Below are positions 54,086 through 64,000 of a DNA stretch of 64,000 bases, piece after piece. This DNA is from Apiosordaria backusii (taxonomy: Eukaryota > Ascomycota > Sordariomycetes > Sordariales > Lasiosphaeriaceae), in NCBI GenBank assembly GCA_030549205.1, contig JAUKTV010000001.1, positions 3,906,001 through 3,970,000 on the forward strand, read 5' to 3'. Under the pieces are notes generated by a model. That model was not told the origin of the DNA. It saw nothing but the letters and a program-made list of their open reading frames with translations, and did not search any database. Both the position numbers and the translations under genes were made by a program. The first letter of the stretch is position 1; each line of letters begins with the position of its first letter.

Positions 54086-54515
54086 TGTCACAAGTTAAAC
54101 CAGCGGCAGGTCGTACAGTATGTGGGACGCGGGGGCATCCCGAGCCAATCATTAGGAGCTAGGAAGCAACCAGTGGGAACGGACTAGAAGTGCTAGGGTG
54201 CCAAGACACACGAGCATGTTGCAGGATGCAAGATGCTCGGGGTGATCGAGGGCATAGCACGACGAGCACATCGCAGGATGCAAAGTGCTAGGAGCGATCG
54301 AGGCCATAGCACGACGAGCAAGAAGACTATATATACGGAGGAACTAGACAGCTTGTAGATAGTTCCGCAGTATGCAATCACAGCTTGTATTCACGGTATC
54401 TTGTGTTTACATTGAGACATCTTGTTGTGCACTGTTTAGCTGCACCGAACCAATTGTCAGAAGTTGCCTTCAACCGAGTATCCCTTTCAGAGGTTCTGCA
54501 CAGGGGTTCGTCACA
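54086..54515 (+). mobile_element. Solo LTR with normal base composition
   Basis: 430 bp starting TGTCACAAG and ending TTCGTCACA, flanked by the 5-bp duplication TTCCT. It is the only stretch between 48.5 and 59.7 kb with normal G+C and is sharply bounded by the duplications. It contains a tandem 52-bp duplication and a TATA-like CTATATATAC (near 54328) on the plus strand, which suggests plus orientation. No internal region or second LTR is present, so the full element was lost by LTR-LTR recombination. Family not known. Confidence 0.85.
54211..54314 (+). repeat. 52-bp tandem duplication inside the solo LTR
   Basis: Two units, 54211-54262 and 54263-54314, each starting CGAGCA and ending ATAGCACGA, upstream of the TATA-like box. 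They are likely promoter/enhancer units of the LTR. Confidence 0.7.
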
Positions 54516-54520
54516 TTCCT
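54516..54520. repeat. Target-site duplication TTCCT (right of solo LTR)
   Basis: Partner of 54081-54085. Confidence 0.85.
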
Positions 54521-54529
54521 TAACCTTCT

Positions 54530-57500
54530 AAAATCGAATTAAAGTATATTTAGTTTGGCGATTGTATTTATCGCTATAAGCAGTAACAATAGAGCCTTCG
54601 TTATTATATAATAGGAAGGTAGGGCCTATAATAGGCCTAGAAATTTCCTAAAAGAGACCTCTAAACTACATAGCTTCCTTAAAGCCTTTAATAAGCCTAG
54701 TATATTCGGCCTTTAAAGTATTAAAGGATATAGTAGACATTTTTTGGATTTTTAGCTAATAGGTCCTTTAGCTAAGGTAAATAGCTAACTGTAGATAGAT
54801 TTAGCGCTTTCTTTATACCTAGCCTAGTTACTATTAGTAAAGCCGATAAGCTTTAAGTTACTGTTAAAGCCGTAACTAACAGTACTGTAAATACTAAAAT
54901 AGAGGTAGGAAAGTAGTAATTTTATAGTTTTTAAGTAGGTATTAGTAGGCTGTATTAGGTATTATAAAAGCTATTAAATACTGAAGGCTACGTTAGGCTT
55001 AGTTTAAACTATAGTATATATTAAAGTACCAATCAGTTATTAATATAGATACTGATTAAAGGGGCTTACAGAGGTTTTAGGCCTATTGCCTTTACTTATA
55101 ATTCTAAGGCTTAATAGAAGGAAAGTTAACTTAATGCTAATTTTAAAGTGCTTAACTGCCTCTATAATATAGGCCTTTTGGTAAATCTAGAAGTGCCATT
55201 AAGGCTTATTACGTTTAATTTAAATACTAAGGAAGTAGCAGGTAAGACCTAAATCTTCGATATTATAATGCTTCCTTATAATGTTTTTTAAGACTTAAAG
55301 TTGTGAAGGCTTAGGGTTTATAATTAAGCAGTCGTTAATGTAGTTAATAATAAAGATCTTATAGTTTAGGTAAAAATAGGTAACTATATTGAAAATAAGG
55401 GGCTTAAAACTTAAAGCCTAGGTTATTGTAAGGACCTTTTATTACTAGAGATAAAAAGCCTATTTTAGGCTATATAAGGATTTCTTTAATAAAATAACTT
55501 AGTCTTTAATAAGGTCCTATCTAGCTACCTTTAGTAGTATTATAATGCTAGTACTGCTATAGGTAAACTTAAATAGTCCTTATAGAATTTCAATATAGAT
55601 ATTAAAATCGGTCTTTAAGTTTAAAAATACTTCTATAAAGTCTACTTATTTTAAATCCCAGTTAAACATAACTATAAAGGCCAATATAATTTTCTAAATT
55701 AGAGCCCTTATAGTAGAAGTATAGGTCTATTTAAAATCGATTCTAAAGGCCTATTAGAAACTTTAGATAACTAATCGGGCTTTAAACTTTACTATAATAT
55801 CCTGTAAATTCTTTTTATCTTTAAAGACCTAGTGATTTATAATAGGCTTTTTCTTAGCTTAAGATCAGTAAATAAAATAGAAGGTCTTAATAGTAAGAAG
55901 TTAATGTAATTTAGTAAAGATAGCCTATAACTATTGCTTCTTTTTAGGATATTTTAGGGCTTATTTAAAGGTATTAGGCTTTAAGGCTTCTATAGAATAG
56001 TATTTTTTATAGTAGGAAACTAAGTAAGAAATAAGCTTACTGTAATCTATATTATTTATAAGTATAAATTCCTTACGTTACTTTTATAAGGCTTAAGATA
56101 AAGGGATTTTAATAATAGTAAAGGATATTGTAGGTATTAGAATTGCAGGCTTAAATAGCAGCTAAGTAGGTAATATAGGGGATAATTCAGGTATTGGAGA
56201 ATTGGGAATTAATAGAATAGAAGGACTGTAAATAGAAGGCTTAAGAACTTAAATAATAGTATCCTTCTTTAACTTATTAAAGCAGTTAAAGACCTTTAGA
56301 GGACCTATAGGGCTTAAAGGACCTGTAATTTAGGCCAATAGGTCTTTATAGAACTTAATAAAGCTAGTTTTAATAACTTTATTTAAGCTTAAATAGACTA
56401 AGTAAGTCTGATAATTTAAAATAGTTATAAGTCTTCCTTTAGTTCTTTAGGAGGTAAGCTTAAGACCTATAGCTCGATCTTTAGTAAGAATATATACTGT
56501 AACTTCAGTGCTTATAGCCTTATAGTTCGAAAGGTTTAGCTAATATAACGCTTAAGAGGGCAATAGTTTATTATAAAAGGCTTAGTAGGATATAAGATCC
56601 TTAGAGCTTTAGGCTATATAGTTGATGATTTCTATTATAGAAATGGCTATATATCTTTAGAAAGTAATAGGAAGGCCTAAAGTTAAAATAGTAGCCTTAA
56701 GATGGTTTAAAATAATCTAAATAGAACGCTTGACTAGGCTATTTTGATTGGAAGTTTTAAGGCTTGATATATTAAAGCCAATGCCCTTTTTAATAAGGTA
56801 GGTACTTAAGGAAAAGACTTCTTTTCTTCTATTGTAATAAAAGTAAGTAGGGTATTGCCGGAAGGTATTATTTAGGCCTTTAAATAGTAAACGAAGTACT
56901 ATAACAGTATTATCCTTAATAGTTAATAGCTTAAGAAATCGGAAATAGGTCTTTCGATTTACTATAATTAAGCCGTAAAGCTTCTTTAATAGTAAAATAG
57001 GCTTAATGGTAATAATATCCTTCTTTAAATAGTTTAGGGTAAAAGAAGGGTCTTAAATAGGATTCTTAAAAGGCCTTTAAAGGATTTTTATAGCATTATA
57101 GCTTTTATAAACTAAATCCTTAAACCTAACCTTCTATAAGTTAAGTATATCCTTAATAATAAAAGAGGTCTTCTTTAAAAGGTTAAGACCTATATACCTA
57201 AGCTGTATATACTAAAGGATAGTTAATTAAACTAAAGCTAGTAAAGGCTTATTAAAATCCTTAAAAGACCTATCCCCTTTTAAAAAGTTAAAAGCTTTAA
57301 AGAAGACCCTCTTTAAAATTTCAAAAGCTTTAAAGGCTTTAAAAAAAAGTAAGGTAACTACTAAAGCACTGTTAGTAGGATACTTCCGACTAAAGTTAGC
57401 CTTTAAAGCTAAGGTAGAACTCTAATCTTTTAAAATTTAGAAAGGCAATAAGATTGCAGTTACTATCGGTAAGCTTTTAACTATATAAGGCTCCTTTAGT

Positions 57501-59370
57501 ACTATATAGGCGGTCTTTACTAATAATATTTAATAGAAAAGTAAAAATAAAGAAGGTCTTAGTAAAGCTAATAGCTAAAAAATAGGCCTTATTATTGTAG
57601 GTTCCAGTAAAGAATTGGACTTTTATAATACCTTTACCGATAATTCTTATAAGGCTATCCTCTATAGTTAAAGGCTTAACCTTTACTTTAATAAGGTTAG
57701 TAAAAAGGTTTTTATTATTGTAAATATAAACTGTAAACTTAATATTAAAGAGCTAGGCTTTTTTTAAAGCTAAGTTAATGTAATTAGCTAAGTTAATAGG
57801 TATAGAAAGTAGGACCTTAAAGGGTAAGGATACTGTAGATTTAATAAAGCCGTAATGTTTATAAAGTATAGTTAGCTTTAAAGGTTTAGTACTGTAAAAG
57901 CCTATATTAAGATCGAAGCCTACTATAAAGGAAATTTCCTTAGAATTTTTAAAGTCTTTAGTATCCTCTTTCTTTTTATCCTCCTTTTTCTTTTTCTTCT
58001 TTTTAATAAGCCTAGGCTTTATAAGGTTCCCTATAAAGGTATTTAAGGCCCTTAAGGCTTTAAAATCTTTAATAAAGGTAGTATAGAAATAAAGTATAAA
58101 AAGGGCTTAAGTAACTATAGTATTGGAAATATAGGTCTTAGCTAAAAGCTTTCCTTATAAGAATTCTAGTATAGGATAGTAAGAATAGTCGAAATTATAT
58201 TTATTTTAGTAAATTAAAGCTCTAAAGCGTTTACATTATAGTAAAAAACTGCCTTCTAGTAAGCTTAAATAGTAATTAACCTAGTTAATAAACTAAATTA
58301 TAATATTTAAGCCTTAAAGCTTTATAATAAAGGTATTAAACTTAGCATTGTATTTAACTACTTTTAATAAACTATCGAATTTAATAGCATAATAAGCCCT
58401 ATAAAGTTTATTTTGAAGGACGGCTTAAGTAGGGGTATACTAAGCTTGTAATTATTAGAAAAGGATTGTTAAGAAGTTTTCGGCTTTAATAGTAAGCAGT
58501 AGGCTTGCTTATAAGGTATTCTAAATAGTAAAAAGAAAGAAGGCTTTTAAATTATTATTTAATAAATTAATAATTAACTTAAGCTTATTTATAAACTTAA
58601 AGAAGCTTAAAACCTTTATTTAAATAGTAAGAGCCTAATATTAAAAGCGTTAGTTCTTAGAACTTAAGAGCTTTTATTTTTTAATAAAGTAAAGGACCTA
58701 TTTATTAAGATTCTTTACTAAAAGTACAATAGTCTTTTAAGCAGTTTAACTTAAAGAAGGTACTATAATAAGCATAGCGATAGAGGCCGATATACCTATA
58801 TAAGCTAAAGTAACTGAAGATAAAGGTAGTATAGGCAGGTCTATAGAAGGTTCGGAAGAAGACTTAAAAAGGCTTAAAGTAGTATATTCTAATAGAAGGC
58901 AAATATTAAAATTGTCGATATAGGTATTAACTTAGTTAATTTTAGCGCTTAAAGCTTTAATTTAATTAGTAAAACCTACTATAGCAGCCCCAATCCTATT
59001 ATTAAAGGTAACTATAAGGTTATTCTATAGCTACTGGAAGTACTAGGTAAAGTTAAGGCCCTTAAAAAGGTTAGAAGTCGATAGGAAGCTAAAGGTCTTT
59101 AAAGCTTTAAGGCTTATAGGAGGGTTATATATATCTTTATCCTTTATAGTAAAAGAGGTCGAAGGCCTAAAAGGGAAGTAAAAGCACTGTTAAAAGTGCT
59201 AAAATACTGTTTTTTAGGTCTTTAGTGCTTAAAAGGGAAGTAAAAGTACTATTAAAAGTGCTAGAACGCTATTTTTTAAGTTTTCGGTAGCCTAAAATAA
59301 ATAGGGCTTATAAGATAGATATTATTATAAAGGCTATAAAATAAAGAAATTTACTTAAGTAATATAAGTC
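54530..59370 (-). pseudogene. RIP-mutated Copia gag-pol remnant of inner element
   Basis: Minus-strand Copia signature fragments are readable only in pieces: RNase H at 54560-54745 and reverse transcriptase at 55230-55350; the remaining part towards 59 kb should hold integrase and gag. Stops occur at very high density in all frames. Confidence 0.7.
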
Positions 59371-59372
59371 TA

Positions 59373-59383
59373 GGCTTATAACC
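59373..59383 (-). other. Primer-binding site of inner element
   Basis: GGTTATAAGCC on the minus strand, directly after the 5' LTR (right LTR). With G-to-A decay it fits the half initiator-methionyl-tRNA primer site (GGTTATGRGCC type) known for Drosophila copia. Confidence 0.5.
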
Positions 59384-60062
59384 TATTAAAATAGGTATTT
59401 TATAGGCCTATAGGTATAGACCTATATAGGGAACGGTGTAGAATATTGAAAGCAAAGAGGGTTTTGTCTGCAGTATATAATAGTGGTTAAGTATTAAAAG
59501 AATGTAAATTATAAGGGCGATATCCTACAATATATAGAAGGTAGATACTATAATATAGGTTTATAAAGTACTGTAAGATATAGTAAACTAATATATTAAA
59601 TTGACTTATTAGTTAGGAAAATATTACAGTAAATAGTTGCAAAGGACAAGACCTATTATAGGTCTTTAGCCCTATATCGCTTTCTAAACCTCTCTCCGTT
59701 TTAAGGCCCGAATGCCTATTAAGTCCGCTAACTGTAAGGCCTAAATGCCCGTTAAGCCTACTAGCTATAGGGCCTAAATGTCTGTTAAGTCCGCTAGCTA
59801 CAGACTTAGCTGGCTGACCAAGTCTGACTGTTAAGTACGCTAGCTAGAAGCTATTTATAGGGTATAGGGCGCTAACGTTTTACTGTTATAGTGCGCTAAC
59901 TGCCCGGGGCTTCGGGCTACTTCAGGGGTCCGAAGACCACTGCAATTGCCGTAGTAGAGTGTTAGTAAGCGCTGTGATTCCAAGCCATTAGTTGTTATTA
60001 GCCCTGTAGGTTATAGGCCAAAATACACTGTAAAGTCTACAACTAAGTGCTGTATTTTAACA
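59384..60062 (-). repeat. Inner element LTR (right; 5' LTR)
   Basis: 679 bp, same length as the left copy. Somewhat less decayed in its last third (for example CCCGGGGCTTCGGGCTAC near 59913). Confidence 0.88.
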
Positions 60063-60067
60063 ATAGT
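60063..60067. repeat. Target-site duplication ATAGT (right, inner element)
   Basis: Partner of 53231-53235. Confidence 0.85.
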
Positions 60068-61023
60068 ATATAGCGTTTCTAGTTTATCTTAAAGTTAAAA
60101 GCCTATAAAGAAAGTAAGAGATTTCCGCTTACTACTTAAAGGAAGCCTATTAATTAAATAGCAGGATCGAAGGTATTAAAGATATGAAATTTCCTAACTA
60201 TATAGAAGACTTTTTCTTAAGTAGTTGCCTATTTTTCTACCTTTTTAAAGTTATTAGCGGATTTAAAGGATTTAATATACTCTTTAAACTTTTCTTAATA
60301 GTAAAGGCAGTATTTATCTTTATTAGGAATTATAGCTTTTTTAAAAGTATTAAAGTTACTAACAAAGCTATAGTCTTCTTTATAGTAAGTATTTTAAAAG
60401 CTTATTTTAATATAGTTAGTAACCTACTTATTAAGCTTCTAGAAGGTATCTTAAACCTTATTATAGTCCCTTATTATTCTTATAAGGTAATTTAAGTCGA
60501 ATTTATATTCCTCCTTTCCTTTAATAGTAAGGTCGTTTATTATATATATAGGTTCTAAAACCTCCTTTAGTAAGTCCGGAACTTCTTTATTACTTCTGCT
60601 TTTAACTTCGGTAACCGATATAGTTATTTAAATATAAGCAGTACAGTTAAGGTACTTTCAGAGCCTTTACTTATATTACTTATAAACTTTAAATTTGCAT
60701 TTATAGTATATAATGGCTATATATATTTTAATATATTTTATATCGTAAATGCTTAAAATGGCTAGCTTTTTAAGTATAGGAATACAGTTCTTTAGATCGA
60801 TATACGTCCAATTGTCTTATATATAGTACTTTAAGGCAGTTTCGAACGTCTACTAGTTATTAGGTCTATTAAGGAAGACTATGTTTTGCTTTTTAGCAAC
60901 TATAAGAAGAGCAGTTAAATCAAATGCTATAGTAATGGGTTTTTCGTAGTAGTTTTATTAATAGGTAGGTCTTTTGCAAATAGCCTTAAAATAGGCCTTA
61001 GAATCGACACTCTGATTGCGAAT

Positions 61024-61176
61024 TGTGGAATAATATTGTAGGCCAAAACTCTGTCAATTCTGGTGTTGTTCGTGGAAGGAAGCCTAGGTGGGTGTGGGCT
61101 TCTGAGCCGTATGGCTCAGGTCCCACTGCCAAGGTCTTAATTTCCTTAATAGTGGGCCTCCCATACTATTCTGACA
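61024..61176 (-). repeat. Outer element LTR (right; 5' LTR)
   Basis: 153 bp, starts TGTGGAATAA and ends TTCTGACA on the plus strand. Confidence 0.88.
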
Positions 61177-61181
61177 GGGGT
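61177..61181. repeat. Target-site duplication GGGGT (right, outer element)
   Basis: Partner of 48328-48332. Normal base composition resumes at once. Confidence 0.85.
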
Positions 61182-62872
61182 CTCTTGGCGTGCCGAGTCA
61201 GAGATGGAGTTTTATGAAACAGGGCATGGATTTCTGGAACTCTTCCCCAGCGCCCGGGCCAATCGTCTGCCAAGGCGTGCCCAATCCAGGGATGTTCCTG
61301 TGCCTGATCGTGGCGCTGTTTCTGCAGGGACCATCTCGAACGACGACGTCTCTGGTGGTTCACAAAGAGCCGCATGTTTGTTGTCTAGAATCTCGATTGC
61401 TGGTTCTGGCCTGCCATTGACGGCTTTTATTCCGGCTGAATTCTTGCTTCTGGGCTCATCAACAGTCACCTCAGGCCATCATTTGCTCATACAGTGTACC
61501 CCAGCAGATGCCATCCGCACCAATGGATTTGAGTCATGGAGCAAGCAATTGGCTGCCAACCTCAAAATCCCAACACAGTGACAGCATTTGCTGGTGGATC
61601 CCGATCAGATTGATGATAGAACAACCCTTGATCCCACACGGCAGTTGCGCAGAATTTCAAGTTTTACAGTAGTAATAGTCCTGTCCGCCATGTCCGTGGA
61701 TTTCCGGAGGCGAAGATCGGGCGTTTGTTCGGCCCCACGGCCAAGCAGCAGAACCGACGGAGAGCAACCTCCAACACGTCATCGGGCTTCCAATGTGAGT
61801 CGGTGGCATTGGGCCGGCCCACTGAAGTGGCGGGAGAAAAATGCACTGTTGGAGATACGAGCGCCGGCTGTGTTAGCTGCAAAGCAAGGAACAGTTACTA
61901 ACACTGTAGGGCTCACCACAATGCATCGCGTTTGGGCTTTGAATCGGCGCCTGTCCAGCAATCATAGAAACCCTGAGGAGCAGCCCCGGGGAGAAAACCG
62001 CACCGTCCTCCCCGTCAAAAGCACACCGTTCCAAGAGAGACCCCCTCAGGATCCGAAGATCCCAAGGTCCCAAGCACATCCAGACAGCGGCCCAGTGGAG
62101 CTACCGAGAGCTTTGGATCAATTGATCAATGGAATCCATGGTAGCCAAGAAGCTTCGCAACGGTAACTCGGCTCCACCACGTGTGTCTTCTGCCCTCTCA
62201 CACAGCATTCTCCCCTCCCGGCAAGTCGGCTTGCTTTGAGTTTGCAAGGTTTTCTCGCCATTAGATTAAGGTACACATGAAGTGGACTGCAGCCACGGCA
62301 CCCACAGCGTCAGCATTGTCCCTGACAGGGGAGCGATGCAAATTTATTCGCCTGGAAGTCCAAAGAGACAAGTCATCCCGTCTTCGCCTCATGTTTGTTT
62401 TGAAGATCAAAACTCTCGCTTGCCTTTGTTTCGAGCTTTCGATATCCAGTCGGGGTGCTCCCTTCCACGCCCTCCTCAACTCACCAAAGCTTCCGCGATC
62501 GACACTTCCAGTGAGCTGGGTGGATACCTGCCTCCAGATCCCGCTTCCTTCCTCCGGAAGCTGTATTTGGTGAACCCTGAAACGCAAACCGTCAAGCACC
62601 ATCATCATCCGTTCCTGCCACGATTGTCTCTACTACGTACATACACGTCATTCCTGTCCACAGAACATAACAGCTCAACCTAGGTTGGGCTCCGTCACTC
62701 GTTTTCTTCCTGCTGTCAACAGCAACTCTGTCAAGTCTGCAACTCTGTCCTGTTTTTCGAAGAGACTGTCATTCTTACAGTGACATCTGAGGCGTGAGAT
62801 AACAAACTTTTTATTAACCATCAACCACAACCTCCTGAAGGGACAAGTCAGAGGAGAAGCAAGACCGTCACC
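61182..62872. other. Intergenic region upstream of Prm10-like gene
   Basis: About 1.7 kb of normal base composition. Frames of 60-190 codons occur on both strands but overlap and lack domains. The last ~250 bases are probably promoter and 5' leader. Confidence 0.4.
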
Positions 62873-64000
62873 ATGTCTGCAACAAGACCACCAGAAGATC
62901 CCAGGCTGCCTGGTGATGATGGTAGGGGCCAGCAACAATCGCCCTCGGCAGAGAGAGCACCAGACCAGACCGCCGACAACACACAACCAACCACAAGCAA
63001 AGGCAAGGAGAAGAAGAAGGTGGGATTCACAAGTGAGATTGAAGCCGGACCATCACAACCTGGATATTATTATGGGACTCCTACACCGACCGACCAAGAA
63101 ACTGAGGCTCGAGATTACTTCTCTCTTTCGCCCTCACCTAGTCCCAGCCCGACCGACGGACGCAATGCCAACCGAGACTCTGTGAACAGAGAACAACTCG
63201 CTGCCGCCTTGGCCGAGATCTTGAAGCCTGAGCACCTGAGCGGCCCGGTACCACCCAGTAAACCACGCCCGGTCCTCCGAAAGTCCACCCCACTTCTGGC
63301 CGTCCCTGAACCGCACGCTACACAACTTCAGTCCGAGATCGAAGCCAAAAACCGGGCTGACCGACTTGCCTACTCGGTTGGCACAGCATCGGCTCCGCCA
63401 TCTCGAAGAAGTTCTGCTGATCTGACGGAGTCGGGAGAGGAGGGCTCTAAAGACCGTGAAGGGTTATTGGGGGGCCCGGACACTGCACAGACTCATGACT
63501 TTGCCTTGCCTAGCAATGACGATACCGCCAGGTATCGCAGAAACGCCCATCAAGAAGCAGACAGACTTATCCGCACACACACGAGGCGCAAGAGCCCACT
63601 GGTGCATTCATTCACCCCACGGTCAGGGACAACTACCCCTGTTGACCATGATCTCGAATATATCCCCCGCCCCGAAAAGTACAAGGGTGGCATCCTCGGG
63701 ACACTCTTGAAGCTGTATGGCACAGACGACAAAAATGGCTCGGCCTCGACTTCCACTGCCGACCTGCTCATCCCCAGCCTCCCGAGCACTCCCAGCCGCA
63801 CGCCCAACCGAACGCCTTCCAGCACCCCTCCCACGTCTAGGCCTACCACTCCAGATCCGGAGAAGGGGCGTCGAGGCAAGAAGAGACAGTCAACCAGCAC
63901 TCTGGCTGGGCTGATGGAATCCTCCTTCATGATTGCCGCCCCTGGAACGAACAAAGACATCCATCATGCCGTGTCAGAGAAGCTCAAGCTGGAAAAGGAG
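62873..64000 (+). CDS. N-terminal part of a Prm10/ThrE-like (DUF1212) membrane protein, 3' end outside window
   Basis: The frame opens at ATG 62873 (context CACCATGT) and stays open for all 376 codons to the end of the window, so it is not closed by a stop. The visible part is the cytosolic, Ser/Pro/Thr-rich N-terminal region with KGKEKKKVGFTSEIE, a Tyr-rich GYYYGTPTPTD, EQLAAALAEILKPEHL, and the more conserved YIPRPEKYKGGILGTLLKLYG segment seen before the transporter domain in fungal relatives of pheromone-regulated protein Prm10 and the bacterial threonine/serine exporter ThrE. The ~10 membrane helices expected downstream are outside. Identification rests on that segment and general layout, so confidence is moderate. 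Confidence 0.65.
   Translation, partial: MSATRPPEDPRLPGDDGRGQQQSPSAERAPDQTADNTQPTTSKGKEKKKVGFTSEIEAGPSQPGYYYGTPTPTDQETEARDYFSLSPSPSPSPTDGRNANRDSVNREQLAAALAEILKPEHLSGPVPPSKPRPVLRKSTPLLAVPEPHATQLQSEIEAKNRADRLAYSVGTASAPPSRRSSADLTESGEEGSKDREGLLGGPDTAQTHDFALPSNDDTARYRRNAHQEADRLIRTHTRRKSPLVHSFTPRSGTTTPVDHDLEYIPRPEKYKGGILGTLLKLYGTDDKNGSASTSTADLLIPSLPSTPSRTPNRTPSSTPPTSRPTTPDPEKGRRGKKRQSTSTLAGLMESSFMIAAPGTNKDIHHAVSEKLKLEKE

Larger units (their letters stand above)
53236..60062 (-). mobile_element. Inner Copia-type LTR retrotransposon nested in the outer element
   Basis: 6,827 bp (including a 430-bp solo LTR and its 5-bp duplication) with two 679-bp LTRs (53236-53914 and 59384-60062) ending in the inverted hexamer TGTTAA/TTAACA and flanked by the duplication ATAGT. 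Coding remnants are on the minus strand: reverse transcriptase IINYINDCLI and HYNIEDLG (about 55230-55350), and RNase H with SFNTLKAEY, GFKEAM and YNNEGSIV (about 54560-54745). A purine tract AGAGGAGG (minus strand) abuts the left LTR, and a primer site GGTTATAAGCC abuts the right LTR. It is fully RIP-mutated with no open frames. Confidence 0.9.
48333..61176 (-). mobile_element. Outer Ty1/Copia-type LTR retrotransposon, RIP-degraded, carrying nested insertions
   Basis: Bounded by 153-bp direct LTRs (48333-48485 and 61024-61176) that begin TG and end CA and by the 5-bp duplication GGGGT. Without the inner element the length is about 6.0 kb, normal for Copia. The remnant coding sequence is on the minus strand: reverse transcriptase box FFYIDNIVI (near 49722-49760) followed by the GIEVLRDR block, and RNase H remnants KANK and IEIELLAL (49080-49210), so the gene order places the 5' LTR on the right. 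A purine tract (AGAGGGTA, minus strand) abuts the left LTR. The LTRs differ at about 17 of 153 sites, all transitions, with no indel, which is the RIP pattern. No intact frame is left. Confidence 0.9.

Noticed and set aside
60184..60495. 103-codon open frame in the A+T-rich block
   Set aside because: It lies inside the outer element remnant, consists of Phe/Leu/Ile/Lys-rich sequence expected from extreme A+T, and matches nothing; it is on the strand opposite to the Copia genes.
61588..62166. 192-codon frame right of the transposon block
   Set aside because: Arg/Pro-rich sequence with no conserved segments; overlaps other frames; more likely the upstream region of the Prm10-like gene.

Overview
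This window looks like nuclear DNA of a filamentous ascomycete, most likely a Sordariomycete. The evidence is short GT-AG introns (about 49-70 bp) with CTRAY-type branch sites, intron-containing genes on both strands, a heterokaryon-incompatibility-type gene end, an Srk1/Rck2-type kinase, a glutamic (G1) peptidase, and a block of about 12.8 kb in which repeated DNA has decayed to extreme A+T through transitions, as expected from repeat-induced point mutation (RIP). No CRISPR array, rRNA or bacterial operon was seen.

Layout. Bases 1-13 kb hold a HET-like gene end, a DUF1624/HGSNAT-like membrane protein, two hypothetical genes, an MFS transporter with a one-base frameshift facing an SDR gene tail to tail, a C2H2-like zinc-finger protein and a small cysteine-rich secreted protein. 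Bases 14-29 kb hold a Ser/Thr-repeat protein, the Srk1-like kinase, an SDR gene that lost its middle, a prolyl-4-hydroxylase-like protein, a YtcJ-type amidohydrolase and a CorA-like transporter. Bases 29-34 kb hold three consecutive genes for a metabolic route: ACMSD, an aminomuconate-semialdehyde-type aldehyde dehydrogenase and a RidA-family aminomuconate-deaminase-like protein. An amino-acid permease and an L-lactate dehydrogenase follow (35-38.8 kb), then an amidoligase-domain protein (41.4-42.6 kb), a long gene-poor stretch and a secreted eqolisin peptidase (47.1-48.1 kb). From 48.3 to 61.2 kb there is a nested transposon block. The right end holds the start of a Prm10/ThrE-like membrane protein gene that runs out of the window.

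How genes work together. ACMSD, the aldehyde dehydrogenase and the deaminase form the branch of tryptophan/3-hydroxyanthranilate breakdown that goes through 2-aminomuconate. The ACMSD upstream region and the divergent promoter between the other two genes share a near-identical element made of three CGG triplets at 4-nt spacing, which suggests one Zn(II)2Cys6 regulator for the set. The neighbouring permease and lactate dehydrogenase could supply substrate and dispose of pyruvate, but this is inference from position only.

Transposon block. An outer Copia-type LTR element (153-bp LTRs, 5-bp duplication GGGGT) is interrupted by an inner Copia element (679-bp LTRs, duplication ATAGT). The inner element is itself interrupted by a 430-bp solo LTR (duplication TTCCT). 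The outer and inner elements are heavily RIP-mutated, while the solo LTR has normal base composition, which gives a clear order of events.

Coordinates of spliced genes give the outer limits; exon limits are in the evidence text.
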